Shown here: positions 9,593 to 19,262 of the stretch, piece by piece | Layout of the letters: each line of letters opens with the position of its first letter | How positions within the stretch are numbered: position 1 is the first letter of the stretch | Assembly (NCBI RefSeq): GCF_002197845.1 | Contig: NZ_NIDE01000007.1 | Coordinates: forward strand, 248,001 to 312,000 | Direction of reading: 5' to 3' | DNA from: Fimbriiglobus ruber | GTDB taxonomy: Bacteria > Planctomycetota > Planctomycetia > Gemmatales > Gemmataceae | DNA length: 64,000 nt | Position numbers and translations under genes: made by a program | The notes under the pieces: generated by a model | The model's input: only the letters and a program-made list of their open reading frames with translations | Database searches by the model: none | What the model was told of the DNA's origin: nothing

Positions 9593-10111
9593 ATGGGGAT
9601 CGTCCGTGACATCTTTGAAGGGATCACCACGGGGCTCGTGACCGCCACCCGCGACCCGCCCCGGCCGTCCCTCGGACCCGGTCCGGGGACCCGGGACCCC
9701 GGCCGCATCGACCGCTTCTGCCGGGCCCTCGGGTGGTCGATCGACGGGCGGGACGGTGACGCCGTCGAACTCCACTTCCGGAATCCGACGGGCGGGATCG
9801 CGATCGTGCGGGTCGAATCCGCGGACGAGGACTGGGTGCTGTTCTCGGCCCACAGCGCGGCCGTCCTTCCGGTGTCGACCGTCCCGCCGGAGGTGACCGG
9901 GTACTTGCTCCGGCAGAACGCCGCCCTCGCCGCGGGCGGGTGGGCCGCGATCGTCTCCCCGAGTTCGGCCGTCGCGTTCGGCCTGTTGTACCGGACGCCC
10001 GGCCCGGGCCTGTGCCCCGCCTCGTTCCAACTCGTCTGCGAGTCGATGGCCCGCGAAGCGGCGGAGTTCGACGCCCGCCTGGCCGCCGCCGGGTTACTCC
10101 GCCGCCCCTGA
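9593..10111 (+). CDS. YbjN/CesT-fold-like protein, unknown function
   Basis: ATG 9593 follows an AGGAG 9 bases upstream. The 172-residue product has alternating beta segments and helices (RFCRALGWSIDGRDGDAVEL; IAIVRVESADEDWVLFSAHS; LLRQNAALAAGGWAAIVSPS) in the order typical of YbjN and type III secretion chaperone-like folds. The match is by pattern only. The last part (FQLVCESMAREAAEFDARLA) is a helix. It is co-directional with its neighbours, so a chaperone or regulator role for the element is possible. Confidence 0.5.
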   Translation: MGIVRDIFEGITTGLVTATRDPPRPSLGPGPGTRDPGRIDRFCRALGWSIDGRDGDAVELHFRNPTGGIAIVRVESADEDWVLFSAHSAAVLPVSTVPPEVTGYLLRQNAALAAGGWAAIVSPSSAVAFGLLYRTPGPGLCPASFQLVCESMAREAAEFDARLAAAGLLRRP

Positions 10112-10165
10112 CGCGGGCGTCAAAACCAAGGACGGCGGCTCGCCCTTCGCTTCCGGAGGTGATTC

Positions 10166-10378
10166 ATGAGGGGGTTCTACGCGATCGTCGGGCTCGCGTT
10201 CGTGGTCGTCGCCCCGGTCCGGCTCGCGTGGTGCGCCTGGCGGGATTTCCAGCACCCGGAGCGCTGGGGCCAGGACGTGACCCGCGATCCGCGGATTTAC
10301 CTGCCGCTGGCGGCGACCGCCGCGACCGTGTACCTCTGGGCGCTGTGGCGGAAATTCCGCACCCGGACGCGAACGTAG
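10166..10378 (+). CDS. Small membrane protein, unknown function
   Basis: A GGAGG 7 bases before ATG 10166 supports this 70-residue frame. It has two hydrophobic segments (about 3-25, FYAIVGLAFVVVAPVRLAWC, and about 45-62, YLPLAATAATVYLWALW) and a basic end RKFRTRTRT. No family recognised. Confidence 0.55.
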   Translation: MRGFYAIVGLAFVVVAPVRLAWCAWRDFQHPERWGQDVTRDPRIYLPLAATAATVYLWALWRKFRTRTRT

Positions 10379-10443
10379 AACCGACCCGCGCGCTCCGAGA
10401 CACTTTCCTCACTCCCTCGCCCTTCACCGACGAGAGCCGCCGC

Positions 10444-10731
10444 ATGACGATTGAGGAACAGCTCCAGAGAATCGAGACCCTGCTGGTCGCCTTGGTCGAC
10501 CGGCAAGCGGTCAAGGACTGGTACAGCACCGACGAGTTCGCCCGGATGGTCGGCAAGGCGGAATTCACGGTCCGGGAGTGGTGCCGACTCGGCCGCATCC
10601 GGGCCGAGAAGCGGCGGTCCGGGCGGGGCGCGTTCGCGGCCTGGGTCGTTTCGCACCACGAATCGCTCCGGTACCAGCGCGAGGGATTGCTGCCCCCGGT
10701 CGGTCACCGCCGGGTAACGGACTCTCGGTAG
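10444..10731 (+). CDS. MerR/excisionase-like DNA-binding protein
   Basis: The 95-residue product begins with a short helix (MTIEEQLQRIETLLVALVDR) and then has the helix-turn-helix of excisionase/MerR-type proteins (WYSTDEFARMVGKAEFTVRE followed by WCRLGRIRAEKR). Such proteins act as recombination directionality factors or as repressors of mobile elements. It is the last gene of the plus-strand run that begins at the SprT gene; no integrase accompanies it on this side. Confidence 0.65.
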   Translation: MTIEEQLQRIETLLVALVDRQAVKDWYSTDEFARMVGKAEFTVREWCRLGRIRAEKRRSGRGAFAAWVVSHHESLRYQREGLLPPVGHRRVTDSR

Positions 10732-11331
10732 CGTGGCGCGGTTGCGGTACCAACCTCCCCGTTTTCTATTCTCTATGCTGTACGGGAACGTAACGGCCGA
10801 CTCGAACCCGGGATTGGCAGGTGGGAAGCTCGACTTGGCGATAGGGTTGCAGTTCAACCGTTCACTGGACGGTTATTGCCCTGTGCTGCTGGGATCAATC
10901 TTCGGGAACTCCGCACCCGCTATTCAACCAATCTTCGATGCTCGGAGCCAGTTCCCGCATCATGTCGGGTGTCATCGAGCCGGTGCCAGCAGTGAACAGT
11001 CTGGAGTCCCCACTGCATTGCAGAATGGCACGGGGCGGGTCAGTTTCAGATGAATGTTACAGGGTCGGTTTGACATGAGCGTCGACACCAAACGGTGTCG
11101 ATGGTCAACGTGGCGGTCGTAGGACCTGCCACCGCCGCCCACTTGCTCCTCGCCGAGCAGGACGCGGATTCATTCTATAGGAGTCGGGCTGAGACATGAT
11201 GCTGGGCAGGAAGCTCGCCCTCGGGGCTGTTTCGTGCACGCAAATAATGGCAATGGCAAGTCGCCGTGGTGTGTGTGAATTGCCAAAATTATAAAGTAAT
11301 ATAATTTTGCACTATATTGTTATGAATTTCA
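10732..11331. other. Gene-free junction, high-GC element to AT-rich toxin debris
   Basis: About 600 bases without a supportable gene. Base composition falls sharply from about 11,230 onward (long A/T stretches near 11,280-11,340), marking the border between the ParB/TraD cluster and the foreign toxin region. I see no complete tRNA or clear att repeat. Confidence 0.4.
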
Positions 11332-11658
11332 TTATTTAGAGTTAATCGATTCTAGAAAATTTTGGTATATCAGCTTAGATTTTCTGGGGGAATATTTAAT
11401 CAGCCAGTTCACAAAGTCGATTCCAGCAAGCCGCAAAGAATGTGATACTGCCGTATAGTCTGCTTCTCCGCACGTATTTTCTTCCGCTTCGCAGCACAAT
11501 TTAACACGGCCATCTAATTTATCGTATGATAATACTAGCTTCACAGGTGTGCCAGGTATATACAGCTGGAACTCGCTTCCCGGCCTTAGCTGGTCAAATC
11601 TTTGCAGCAGCAGGCACCACAAACTATTGATCGAAGTAGTTTCGACACCGTTGACCAA
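11332..11658 (-). CDS. Orphan immunity-like small protein, probably 5'-truncated
   Basis: A frame of 108 codons from a TTG at 11656-11658; the same frame stays open to about 11,718 without any ATG or GTG, so the true N-terminus is probably lost. The product (VNGVETTSINSLWCLLLQRF...) is acidic-neutral and encoded in AT-rich DNA quite unlike the host. Size, composition and position beside toxin debris fit an immunity protein separated from its toxin, but no family is recognised. Confidence 0.4.
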   Translation of the reverse strand: MVNGVETTSINSLWCLLLQRFDQLRPGSEFQLYIPGTPVKLVLSYDKLDGRVKLCCEAEENTCGEADYTAVSHSLRLAGIDFVNWLIKYSPRKSKLIYQNFLESINSK

Positions 11659-11904
11659 TATTTTATTGTCAACAGTAATTGATAAACACCCTTCAAACTC
11701 TAACGCAGGCTGGGCAGATCAGATATCACGATAATCGAATAATTTATTCTTATGCTTAACATGTGCTATTATTATAATAATATTCATATATTTTCTGGTA
11801 TTGTCTGACTGGGTGAAACTGGCCGATGATGTATACGCCTCGTCCGCCGGGCGCAGGGCGGACGCCTAGTTGGTACAACTTGCCATCGATCTGCCCTATA
11901 ACTT

Positions 11905-12272
11905 ACTCCCACTGACCGGCAGGGGACGGGTTGTCGACCCTCGGGGAAGTCGACCTGAATGTGTCCGAAGTCGGCCTCGCAACGGTGGCCGGGGGCATGG
12001 TCGAGGGGGAGGAAGGTCTCGCGCTGCTGGTGGCGTCGGTCCCGGAGGTAGCGTTGGACGGGGTGATAGCTGCCGGTGTAGTCGTGCTCGTGGACGAGAC
12101 GTCGAAAGATCTGGGTGGCGGTGTGGCGTTGCTTCGTGGGGGCGGACTCATCGGCCGCGAGGATGGCATCGACGATCGCCTGGAAGGGCCCGAAGGTGGG
12201 GGCCGGCCGTGGCGCCGATCGGGTGGACGACTGTGGCTCGGGGTCTCGTAACGCCTTGAGAATGGTTGTCAC
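11905..12272 (-). pseudogene. IS21-type istA fragment
   Basis: The minus-strand translation (TILKALRDPEPQ...ATQIFRRLVHEHDYTG...RCEADFGHIQVDFPEG) closely matches residues about 28-140 of the intact IstA encoded at 17646-19262. The match ends near 11,905, and on the other side it is cut by the terminal repeats of the IS21-type element at 12273-15203. Only the region with the first catalytic Asp (EADFGH) remains. Confidence 0.75.
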
Positions 12273-12625
12273 CTTGCGCCCCAAACCCAGCCACCTCTGA
12301 GCGCCTGAAATGGGCTTCAAACCCAGCCACGGTTCTTTGGAATGGAACGGCTCGTCCTGACTTCTCTTTTCGGCTCACGCGCCCGTCGGCTTCACCCGAT
12401 CGACCGCTATTCTCGGCACCGGTCGCCGAATCTTTCGCGGCTGCCTCGTTTCACGCAGGAGTGCATCTCTCCCAGGCAAAGGGGTAGTCGCTGGCTCGGC
12501 CGCAGGAGCCGGTGAGGGCCCTGGTCGACACGGCTGGGTTTGAGCGCCAATACACCGATGGCCGACCCGGTGAGCGCCTGGCTGGTTTTGATCCCACAGG
12601 AACCAGCATTGTGCCCACTCATCGG

Positions 12626-13507
12626 CTATGCGTCCGCCCCGCTCAGCGACTCGTTCCGCTCCGGCGACTCGCCGTCGCTTCCCCTCGCCGGCTCTTCGGC
12701 TTTGGGTTTTCGTCCCCCGGAGGCGTCGCCCCGTGCCGGCGACGCGGTTTCCCCTCCCCTCGCCGGCTCTTCGGTTTTCGTGCCGCGATTCCGCAGGCGG
12801 TAACTGCGGCCGGTGATCGCGATCGTCTCGGCGTGATGCAAGAAGCGATCGAGGATGGCCGTGGCGCTGGGGACGTCGCCGAGGAGTTTGCCCCAGTCCT
12901 CCAACGGGCGGTTCGAGGTCATCACCGTCGATCGCGTCTCGTAACGACGCATGACGATCTCGAACAGGTACTCGCCCGACCGCTTCGGCAACTGCTTCAT
13001 GCCCATGTCGTCGATGACGAGCAGGTCGGGCTTAAGATAGCGGGCCACGACCTTGTCCTCGCCGCCGACCGCCTCGTCCTGAAGGAAATCGCGGATCAGG
13101 TCGAAGATCGAGCGGTACAGCACCGCGTGACCGCACTTGATCGCTTGGTAGCCGATCGCTTGGACCAAGTGCGACTTCCCCACGCCGGGCGGGCCAATCA
13201 GCAGAACATCCTTGGCCTCGCGGACAAACCGGCAGGTCGCCAGGTCGTACACCTGGCTCCTCTTGATCGACGGGTTGAACGACCAGTCGAAGTCCTCCAG
13301 CGTTCGCGCCTCGCGGAACTGGGCCGCCTTCACACGCCGGCGAAGTTGCCGATCCGATCGCACCGCCAACTCGTCCCGGACCAGCAATTCCAGGAACTCG
13401 GCGTGGTTCAGGTTATGGCCCGCCGCCTCGTGCAACCGCACGTCGAGGCTCTCCAGGGCACCCGATAGGCGCAACTCTTTGAGCGCCGCGCGTAACGAGT
13501 CAGTCAT
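12626..13507 (-). CDS. istB: IS21-family helper ATPase IstB (element A)
   Basis: ATG at 13505-13507 overlaps the istA stop by 8 bases, the usual IS21 arrangement. The 293-residue product has Walker A GPPGVGKSH (105-113), Walker B LLVIDDMG, and the MTSNRPLEDW sensor region typical of IstB/DnaC-like AAA ATPases that activate the transposase on target DNA. The last 50 residues (EEPARGGETASPARGDASGG...) are an unusual low-complexity extension encoded by short direct repeats. Confidence 0.9.
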   Translation of the reverse strand: MTDSLRAALKELRLSGALESLDVRLHEAAGHNLNHAEFLELLVRDELAVRSDRQLRRRVKAAQFREARTLEDFDWSFNPSIKRSQVYDLATCRFVREAKDVLLIGPPGVGKSHLVQAIGYQAIKCGHAVLYRSIFDLIRDFLQDEAVGGEDKVVARYLKPDLLVIDDMGMKQLPKRSGEYLFEIVMRRYETRSTVMTSNRPLEDWGKLLGDVPSATAILDRFLHHAETIAITGRSYRLRNRGTKTEEPARGGETASPARGDASGGRKPKAEEPARGSDGESPERNESLSGADA

Positions 13508-15092
13508 GATCGACCTCCGTGTCGTGGAAGGAAACCATCCGGCCATACTCGGACAGGTTGCGGATCAACGGGTGTTCGTGCAGGAACGGCGGCGGTTCGG
13601 GCGCGGGCGCGGGCCGTTCCAGAAGTTTGCGGATCGTGGCGAGGTGATCGGCGCCGTGCGTGGCCGCCGTGTCGCAGACGCGCTCGAGGGCGTCGCTCGG
13701 ATAGCGTTTGGCCAGGTTGAGTAACCCTTGCAACACCCGACCGGCCGCCGCCCCACGGCCCGCGACCACCATCTCGGCCCAACGCGCACTGTGCGGACCC
13801 ACCCGGCGAATTCGCTGCAACAACCAGTCGACGCCGTGTTCGACGTTGCTAATCTTCATCCCCGAAATGTGCGCCGACTGCGTACTGAACCGCCCCGGTT
13901 CATGCCGCGCGTGCGTCGCGATCGGCTTCATCCGCTCGTCGAAAATCCGGACCATGCGGGTGTCGCGTCGCACCCACACCGGCCGACTCAGGTACTCCGG
14001 CGGGACCGAGTAATACGCCTTGCCCACCTCGACATGGCCGTCGCGATGCACCACCCGCTTCACCTCCTCGAAGTGAGGGAATCGCTCCGCCGGCAATGGC
14101 CGCAAGGCAGGACGTTCGAGGGAAAACTGGGCGGCCACCTGCTTCCGCGTGGTGCCGTGAATCCGCGTGTCGGCGACGGTCCGTTCCCACTCGGCCAGGA
14201 ACCGGTTCTCGTCTTCCAGGCTCGCGAATACGCGACCACGCAGGGCGTTCTCTTGCACGTAGTCGACGCCCCGCTCCACCTTCCCCTTGTGCCGCGGCGT
14301 GTACGGCTTGGTCGGCATCATCACGGTGCCGTAGTACTCCGCGAACGACCGCACACGCGGGTTCAACTCCGGGTCGTACCAGTCGGCCGTGGTGACCGCG
14401 GCCCGGAGGTTGTCGAGCACCAGTCGCTGAGGGACGCCACCGAAATGCCAGAAGGCGTCTTCGAGGCCACGCAGGAAATCGTCGGTGGTCTGGCGAGAGA
14501 CGACCTCGCTGAACCCCTTGCGAGAGAAGCTCAGGACGACCCGCAGGACATGCGTCTTCCGGCGTTTGCCATCGGGCCCGAGGATCGGCGCGCCGGTGCC
14601 GAAATCGACCTGGGCTTCCTCGCCCGCACCACACTCCAGCCGACGAAACGGCACTTCCTGTTTGACGCCGAGCTTGTTGGCGAACCGGCGAACGCTGTGG
14701 TAGCTGCCGGCGAACCCATGCTCCGTGACCAGATCCTGAAAAATGCGTTGAATGCTCAGCCCCAGGTCGAGTTTGTCGCGAATGGTGTCGCGGTACGGCT
14801 CACAGTCACTGACCTGCCGGCCGGGTGTGTCGGGCGTGGAACGGGCCGGTGCCGACTCCGGCAAAATGGCTTGCGACCCGGCGCGCGCCGTGGCGGGGTT
14901 TGACTCGGCCGGAATCGCCTGCGACCCGGTGCGCGCGGTGGCGGGGTTTGGCTCGGCGGCAGTGAGTCGAAGGTGTCGGGCGACGGTCTCGCGGTCAATG
15001 CCCAATTCCAGGGCAATGCGACGCTGAGACCAGCCCCGTTGATGGAGTGTGAGAATCGACTCGCTCATCGCCACTGTGAGCTGGTGGGACAT
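13500..15092 (-). CDS. istA: IS21-family transposase IstA (element A)
   Basis: Started at the ATG at 15090-15092 (MSHQLTVAMSESILTLHQRG), which has AGGAG upstream. It has an N-terminal HTH (RGWSQRRIALELGIDRETVA) and a DDE integrase core: first Asp in EAQVDFGTG, second in LVLDNLRAAV, Glu in HKGKVERGVDYV. A 40-residue insert after the HTH is an internal repeat (NPATARTGSQAIPAES, NPATARAGSQAILPES). About 530 residues, usual for IstA. It cuts and joins the element ends together with IstB. Confidence 0.9.
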   Translation of the reverse strand: MSHQLTVAMSESILTLHQRGWSQRRIALELGIDRETVARHLRLTAAEPNPATARTGSQAIPAESNPATARAGSQAILPESAPARSTPDTPGRQVSDCEPYRDTIRDKLDLGLSIQRIFQDLVTEHGFAGSYHSVRRFANKLGVKQEVPFRRLECGAGEEAQVDFGTGAPILGPDGKRRKTHVLRVVLSFSRKGFSEVVSRQTTDDFLRGLEDAFWHFGGVPQRLVLDNLRAAVTTADWYDPELNPRVRSFAEYYGTVMMPTKPYTPRHKGKVERGVDYVQENALRGRVFASLEDENRFLAEWERTVADTRIHGTTRKQVAAQFSLERPALRPLPAERFPHFEEVKRVVHRDGHVEVGKAYYSVPPEYLSRPVWVRRDTRMVRIFDERMKPIATHARHEPGRFSTQSAHISGMKISNVEHGVDWLLQRIRRVGPHSARWAEMVVAGRGAAAGRVLQGLLNLAKRYPSDALERVCDTAATHGADHLATIRKLLERPAPAPEPPPFLHEHPLIRNLSEYGRMVSFHDTEVDHD

Positions 15093-15203
15093 GGTTGCAC
15101 TCCTGGAATCGGGCGATCCAGGTAGTAAACCACCCCGCCAACGCCCCCTCAAAGTGGCTGGGTTTGCAGGCGCTCAGGACTGGCTGGGTTTGGGCGCTCA
15201 ATG

Positions 15204-15242
15204 ACAGAGAAGCTCTTCGCGTTTCCCTTTTCGATGCTAATC
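15204..15242 (-). repeat. Orphan terminal repeat of IS21-family element B
   Basis: The sequence here (minus strand, beginning TGGTGATTAGCATCGAAAAG) is nearly the same as the left end of element B at 17544-17590. With the istA fragment at 11905-12272 it marks the two broken ends of an older copy of element B, now separated by element A. Confidence 0.65.
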
Positions 15243-15431
15243 ACCAGGAAATGGCGTAGCGGGCCGCACGGCTCCGTCAGGCCATTGCCCAGGAGCACGG
15301 ACTGTTGCCGGATAGTGTTGACAAATGAGGAACGACCCGGCACAGAGTGGCCGAGCAAGAGAATCATTCTCTCAGAGAATTGCGGTCATCGTTCAGACGG
15401 CGCGCGTCAATTGCGGTAGGCAATGCAAGCA

Positions 15432-15863
15432 TCAAAGAGTGCCAAAAAGATCCGATTGAGACCGAATTTCAATTATCGCATTTGTATCAGCCAGCTTTCC
15501 GTCGGCCGTTCCTATCAAGTAAAATGGACTACCGTGCGAGGCGCAGACAATGTAATCAAAATTATTTTTCATATATTGAATACTGAACATTATACAATCA
15601 TCGAACGGATTGTACCACGCTATTATAGATGTGTAATTTGCAATACATAAAGATTCAATCCACAGGGTCAGTTCTTCGTCTGTCGATGCTAGCCAATTTA
15701 TATACGCTTTATTTGCTATTTTTGACCAGTCGATCAAGTGAGCGGTCGGTGATCGCGGATATTGGCTGATTCCAGCGTCGATCGTCTTGCTCATAGAGGC
15801 GGGAATTATGACCACATCGCCTGATGCGAGTGCCGCTATTGCCTGTGGTGTATTAGGATGCAT
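15432..15863 (-). CDS. Putative immunity protein for the downstream-displaced toxin
   Basis: A 143-residue protein (MHPNTPQAIAALASGDVVII...) encoded 20 bases after the toxin cassette that ends at 15884, on the same strand, with an AAGGAC site before the ATG. The DNA is AT-rich like the toxin tip. No signal peptide or enzyme motif is visible. In polymorphic toxin loci the gene directly behind the toxin tip normally encodes the cognate immunity protein. Family not recognised. Confidence 0.5.
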   Translation of the reverse strand: MHPNTPQAIAALASGDVVIIPASMSKTIDAGISQYPRSPTAHLIDWSKIANKAYINWLASTDEELTLWIESLCIANYTSIIAWYNPFDDCIMFSIQYMKNNFDYIVCASHGSPFYLIGTADGKLADTNAIIEIRSQSDLFGTL

Positions 15864-15883
15864 GGTAAGCAGTCCTTTTTGCT

Positions 15884-17543
15884 CTATGGTTTAGGAATCA
15901 ATTGCCAAGGTCTGTTGCCAAGGGCATGCTCCATCAGATCGAGATATTGGTTGTAGTTCCCATTTTCGATTCTTATGTATCCTTGAAGCCATTGTTTCCT
16001 GTCTCCTAGGTTGGCACTTTTGTCCCACCAATTGATATGGAATCCTTTCGTTGGATTATTTGGATCCCAGTCTAGGCGCCATCCCCGAAGACCATCAGGG
16101 CTTTGTCGGCCGATTATTTTTTTGTAGTCGTATCTCATCTTTCCTAACGCATCTATACTGTCTTCTCCTAAGCCAGAAAGCTCTCTTGCAAATCGACGAG
16201 CGGCATCAAAGTCTTTTGCCACATTCTCATATTCGATCCCCCTAGTGAGCCCCTGTTCAACAGCGCTTCCTTTCCCTGGTACTGCACAGCGAGAATTATG
16301 CGACCAGACGCTGAACTTCCACTCCTGGCAACCAACAAAATAGGTATGATAGTCGGCCACCCGGAAGTTGTACACCGGTTCGGTCTCGCCGGTATCCCGG
16401 CTCACCTCGACGGCCACCCACCGCCCGTCCTCGGTCAGGACGGTGTCCCCAACTGTCAGCAAGTTCGACGCCGTCCAGCCCTTGCCCCACGCATAGAACG
16501 GGTGCTCGGCCGTCGTTCGGATCACCTGCCCGCCGACCCGCAGCTCCCACACCAGCCCGTACCGGGCGAACACCTCTTCGACCACCTTGGGCTCGACCGC
16601 GCCATCCGGGTTATACTCGTTCCGACTGAGGACCAGATCCCCGGGCTGGATGTCCTCGATCGCCCGCGACCCGTCCGGGGTCCGGATCGGGGTGCCACCC
16701 GCGAAGCACACAATGTATCCGGCCCAATAGGCCACGGAGGCCAGCGGGTCGTGCAGAGCCTTGCCGATCGGCCCGAGACGTGGGAGCAGGTCGTGGATCG
16801 CGACCCGGAGTCCGCCCTGAGTCACGATTCGGCTCGGATTCCCGGTCAGTGCTTGCAGGGCCAGGCTGAGTACCGCATTCGCCCCCTCGGCCCAGAGCTC
16901 AGCGGTCTTCGGGTCGACGCCGGCCTCAACTTGGATTCGTGTCAGTGCCGCGACAGTGAGAGACGGCTGAGGAACTCCGGTTAACCACTCGCTAAGTACA
17001 GGAATTAACTCGGTAACCCCGTGCGCGAATGCGAAAAGACCGGCGATCCGAATCGCCGGAGTAGGGCCGTACAGGAACAAGAATGCGCCACCGGTGATCT
17101 CGACGTACGCACCGTGGCCCCGGAGCCCTAGATCGACTTGGTGGAGCGGCCCGGACCACTTGCTCAGGGTGTTCAGCACCTGGGAGTGGCTCACCCCCGG
17201 TTGCACGTACGACGAACCCGAGGAGCCGGAGTAACCCGACGATCCCGAGGTCGGCGGGGACATCGGACTGGCTGGCGTAGGCGCGGGAATCGACATGATC
17301 CCCGCTTCGAGCCTGTTATATTGACGCACTCCTTCACGCTTCGCAGCCCTGCCTTTATCGACGGCCGCATTAACGAGCTCTTTCCCCCGGCGTTCGAGCC
17401 AGGTGTCGTTACTGTTGGGCGGGAGGTACGGGTCGGAGTTATGGGTCCAAATGCTCGCCGCCCCGTCCTCACCCCCCACGAAAAAGGTACGCAACTCCGC
17501 AACGCCGAAGTTATACAGGCGCTCGGCGGAGCCGGTGTCCCGG
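15884..17543 (-). pseudogene. Hint-pretoxin-Hint toxin cassette, 5' end cut off by an IS
   Basis: The frame begins inside a first Hint domain (RDTGSAERLYNF...RTFFVGG...IWTHN), whose front half is lost at the element B junction. Then come a SGSSGYSGSSGSS linker, a pretoxin region (about 100-260), and a complete second Hint domain with nucleophile Cys in CFAGGTPIRTPDG, TTAEHPF and terminal HTYFVG...SVWSHN. The last about 130 residues are the toxin tip with GFHINWWD. Hint domains self-cleave to free toxin tips; the tip here is not a family I can name with certainty. There is no start codon before the Hint remnant other than TTG. The same order occurs in the larger locus at 20702-33707, so this is a displaced copy with a different tip. 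Confidence 0.7.
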
Positions 17544-17645
17544 TGGTGATTAGCATCGAAAAGGGAAGCGCGGTGAGCTTCTCAAAGGGAAGCGCGTCCC
17601 TCATCCTTCCACGAAGGCCATCCGGTCACTCGTGGGAGGGGAAAG

Positions 17646-19262
17646 ATGCTCACCGTGGATCGTTTCGCACTCATCCGCCAGCGGTACCGCGACGGACTCA
17701 CCGTCCGCCAAATCGCCGCCGAACTCGGACACTCACCCAAGACCATCCTCAAAGCCCTCGCGAACCCCGAACCGCCACCCGACACCCGATCCACCCCACG
17801 TCCCGCTCCCGTCTTCGGGCCGTTCGAAGCGATTGTCGACGCCATCCTCGACGCCGATGAGCACGCCCCACGCAAACAGCGTCACACCGCCACCCAGATC
17901 TTCCGACGACTCGTGCAAGAGCACCACTACACCGGCAGCTACCACCCCGTCCAACGCTACCTGAAAGACCAGCGACGCGATCGTCGCGAGACCTTCGTTC
18001 CCCTCGACCATGCCCCCGGTCAGCGGTGCGAGGCCGACTTCGGACACATCCACGTCGACATCCCCGAGGGTCGGCTACTCGTCCCCGTTCTCATCCTGAC
18101 CTGGAGCTACTCGAACGCTCCGTTCGCCATCGCCCTGCCCACCGAACGCACCGAAGCCATCCTCCACGGCATGGCCGAGGCGTTCGGGTTCTTCGGCGGA
18201 GTGCCCCGCGAAGTGTGGTGGGACAACCCGGCCACCGTGGCGATTCACGTGGGGCGAGGTCGGGAACGGACGTTGCATCCGCGGTATGCGGCGTTGTGTA
18301 GTCATTACTCCTTCGCCGGCCGGTTTTGTTTGCCCGCGACCCCCCGAGAGAAGCCGCGGGTCGAGAACCGAGTGAAAGACCTGGAGCGGATGTGGGCGAC
18401 CCCGGTGCCCCAGGTGAAGGATCTCGCGGCACTCAACGAACACCTGCGGCGGTGTTGCCTCCAGGCCCGGGAACGCACCTGTGGCACGAACACCGAGACG
18501 GTGGGCGTACGGTTCACGCGCGATCTCGCCGCGGCCGGTCCGTTATCGTTGCGTCCGTTCGAGGCGTGCGTGTTCGGCACCGGGGTCGTGGATAAGTACC
18601 AGACGGTGGCGTTCGATGGCAATCGGTACAGCGTGCCGCGACGATACGCCTTCCGGAGTGTGACGGTCAAGGGGTTCGTCGATCGTGTCGAAATCGTCGC
18701 CGATCACCAGGCCGTGGCGAGCCACGTGCGGAGCTATGGATCCCACCAGCGAGTGCTGAATCCGCTGCATTTCCTGGCGATATTGGAGCAAAAACCGGCC
18801 ACGCTCGATCACGCCCCGGTGTACCGCGACTGGGCATTGCCGGCGGTGTTCACCGCCCTACGAACGGACCTGGAACGTCGCCTGGGACCGCGAGCAGGAG
18901 TGCGTCAGTACATCCAGGTCCTCCAACTCCTGGCTCGGTTCTCCCTGGACCATGTGACCCAGGCCGTCACGGTTCGTCTGGCCCGGGGCGACCCCACGGT
19001 GGCGTCCATCACCACGACCGCCGAACGACTCGTCCAGACCAGTGACACCGCGATGTCACCGCGTGATGCCCGCTTGTCCCAGGTCACCGTACCGCGTCCC
19101 GACCTCGCCCGCTTCGACCGACTCTTACCTCGTTCCCCGGAAGGAATCGACCATGACCGATCCAAGCACGATGCTGTTGAAGGCGAACCTCAAGACCCTC
19201 AAGTTGCCGACGGTGCTGGCCGAGTACGAGAAGCTGGCTCGGGAGGCAGCCAGTCGCGATGA
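17646..19262 (+). CDS. istA: IS21-family transposase IstA (element B)
   Basis: ATG 17646 follows GGAGGGGAAAG. N-terminal HTH (DGLTVRQIAAELGHSPKTI), catalytic Asp in EADFGHIHVD, second Asp in VWWDNPATV, Glu in REKPRVENRVKDLE. The frame is 538 codons; normal IstA homology ends near LARFDRLLP (about 19128), and the remaining about 45 codons overlap istB in another frame, so the usual stop seems to have been lost or the tail is read-through. Confidence 0.88.
   Translation: MLTVDRFALIRQRYRDGLTVRQIAAELGHSPKTILKALANPEPPPDTRSTPRPAPVFGPFEAIVDAILDADEHAPRKQRHTATQIFRRLVQEHHYTGSYHPVQRYLKDQRRDRRETFVPLDHAPGQRCEADFGHIHVDIPEGRLLVPVLILTWSYSNAPFAIALPTERTEAILHGMAEAFGFFGGVPREVWWDNPATVAIHVGRGRERTLHPRYAALCSHYSFAGRFCLPATPREKPRVENRVKDLERMWATPVPQVKDLAALNEHLRRCCLQARERTCGTNTETVGVRFTRDLAAAGPLSLRPFEACVFGTGVVDKYQTVAFDGNRYSVPRRYAFRSVTVKGFVDRVEIVADHQAVASHVRSYGSHQRVLNPLHFLAILEQKPATLDHAPVYRDWALPAVFTALRTDLERRLGPRAGVRQYIQVLQLLARFSLDHVTQAVTVRLARGDPTVASITTTAERLVQTSDTAMSPRDARLSQVTVPRPDLARFDRLLPRSPEGIDHDRSKHDAVEGEPQDPQVADGAGRVREAGSGGSQSR

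Larger units (their letters stand above)
12273..15203 (-). mobile_element. IS21-family element A
   Basis: Contains istA and istB in the usual overlapping order. Both ends carry two copies of related motifs, TGAGCGCC and AAACCCAGCCA: right end 15155-15203, left end 12273-12332, as inverted terminal repeats in the multi-repeat style of IS21. Further copies (GGCTGGGTTTGAGCGCC) lie inside the left end at about 12530. No target duplication is evident. The flanks are two pieces of a different IS21-type element (11905-12272 and 15204-15242), so this element appears to have landed in that copy, with loss of some target DNA. Confidence 0.75.

Noticed and set aside
10780..10870. tRNA-like T-arm on the minus strand near 10800 (GGGTTCGAGTC)
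   Set aside because: The stem flanking the loop does not pair and no acceptor or anticodon arm can be drawn.
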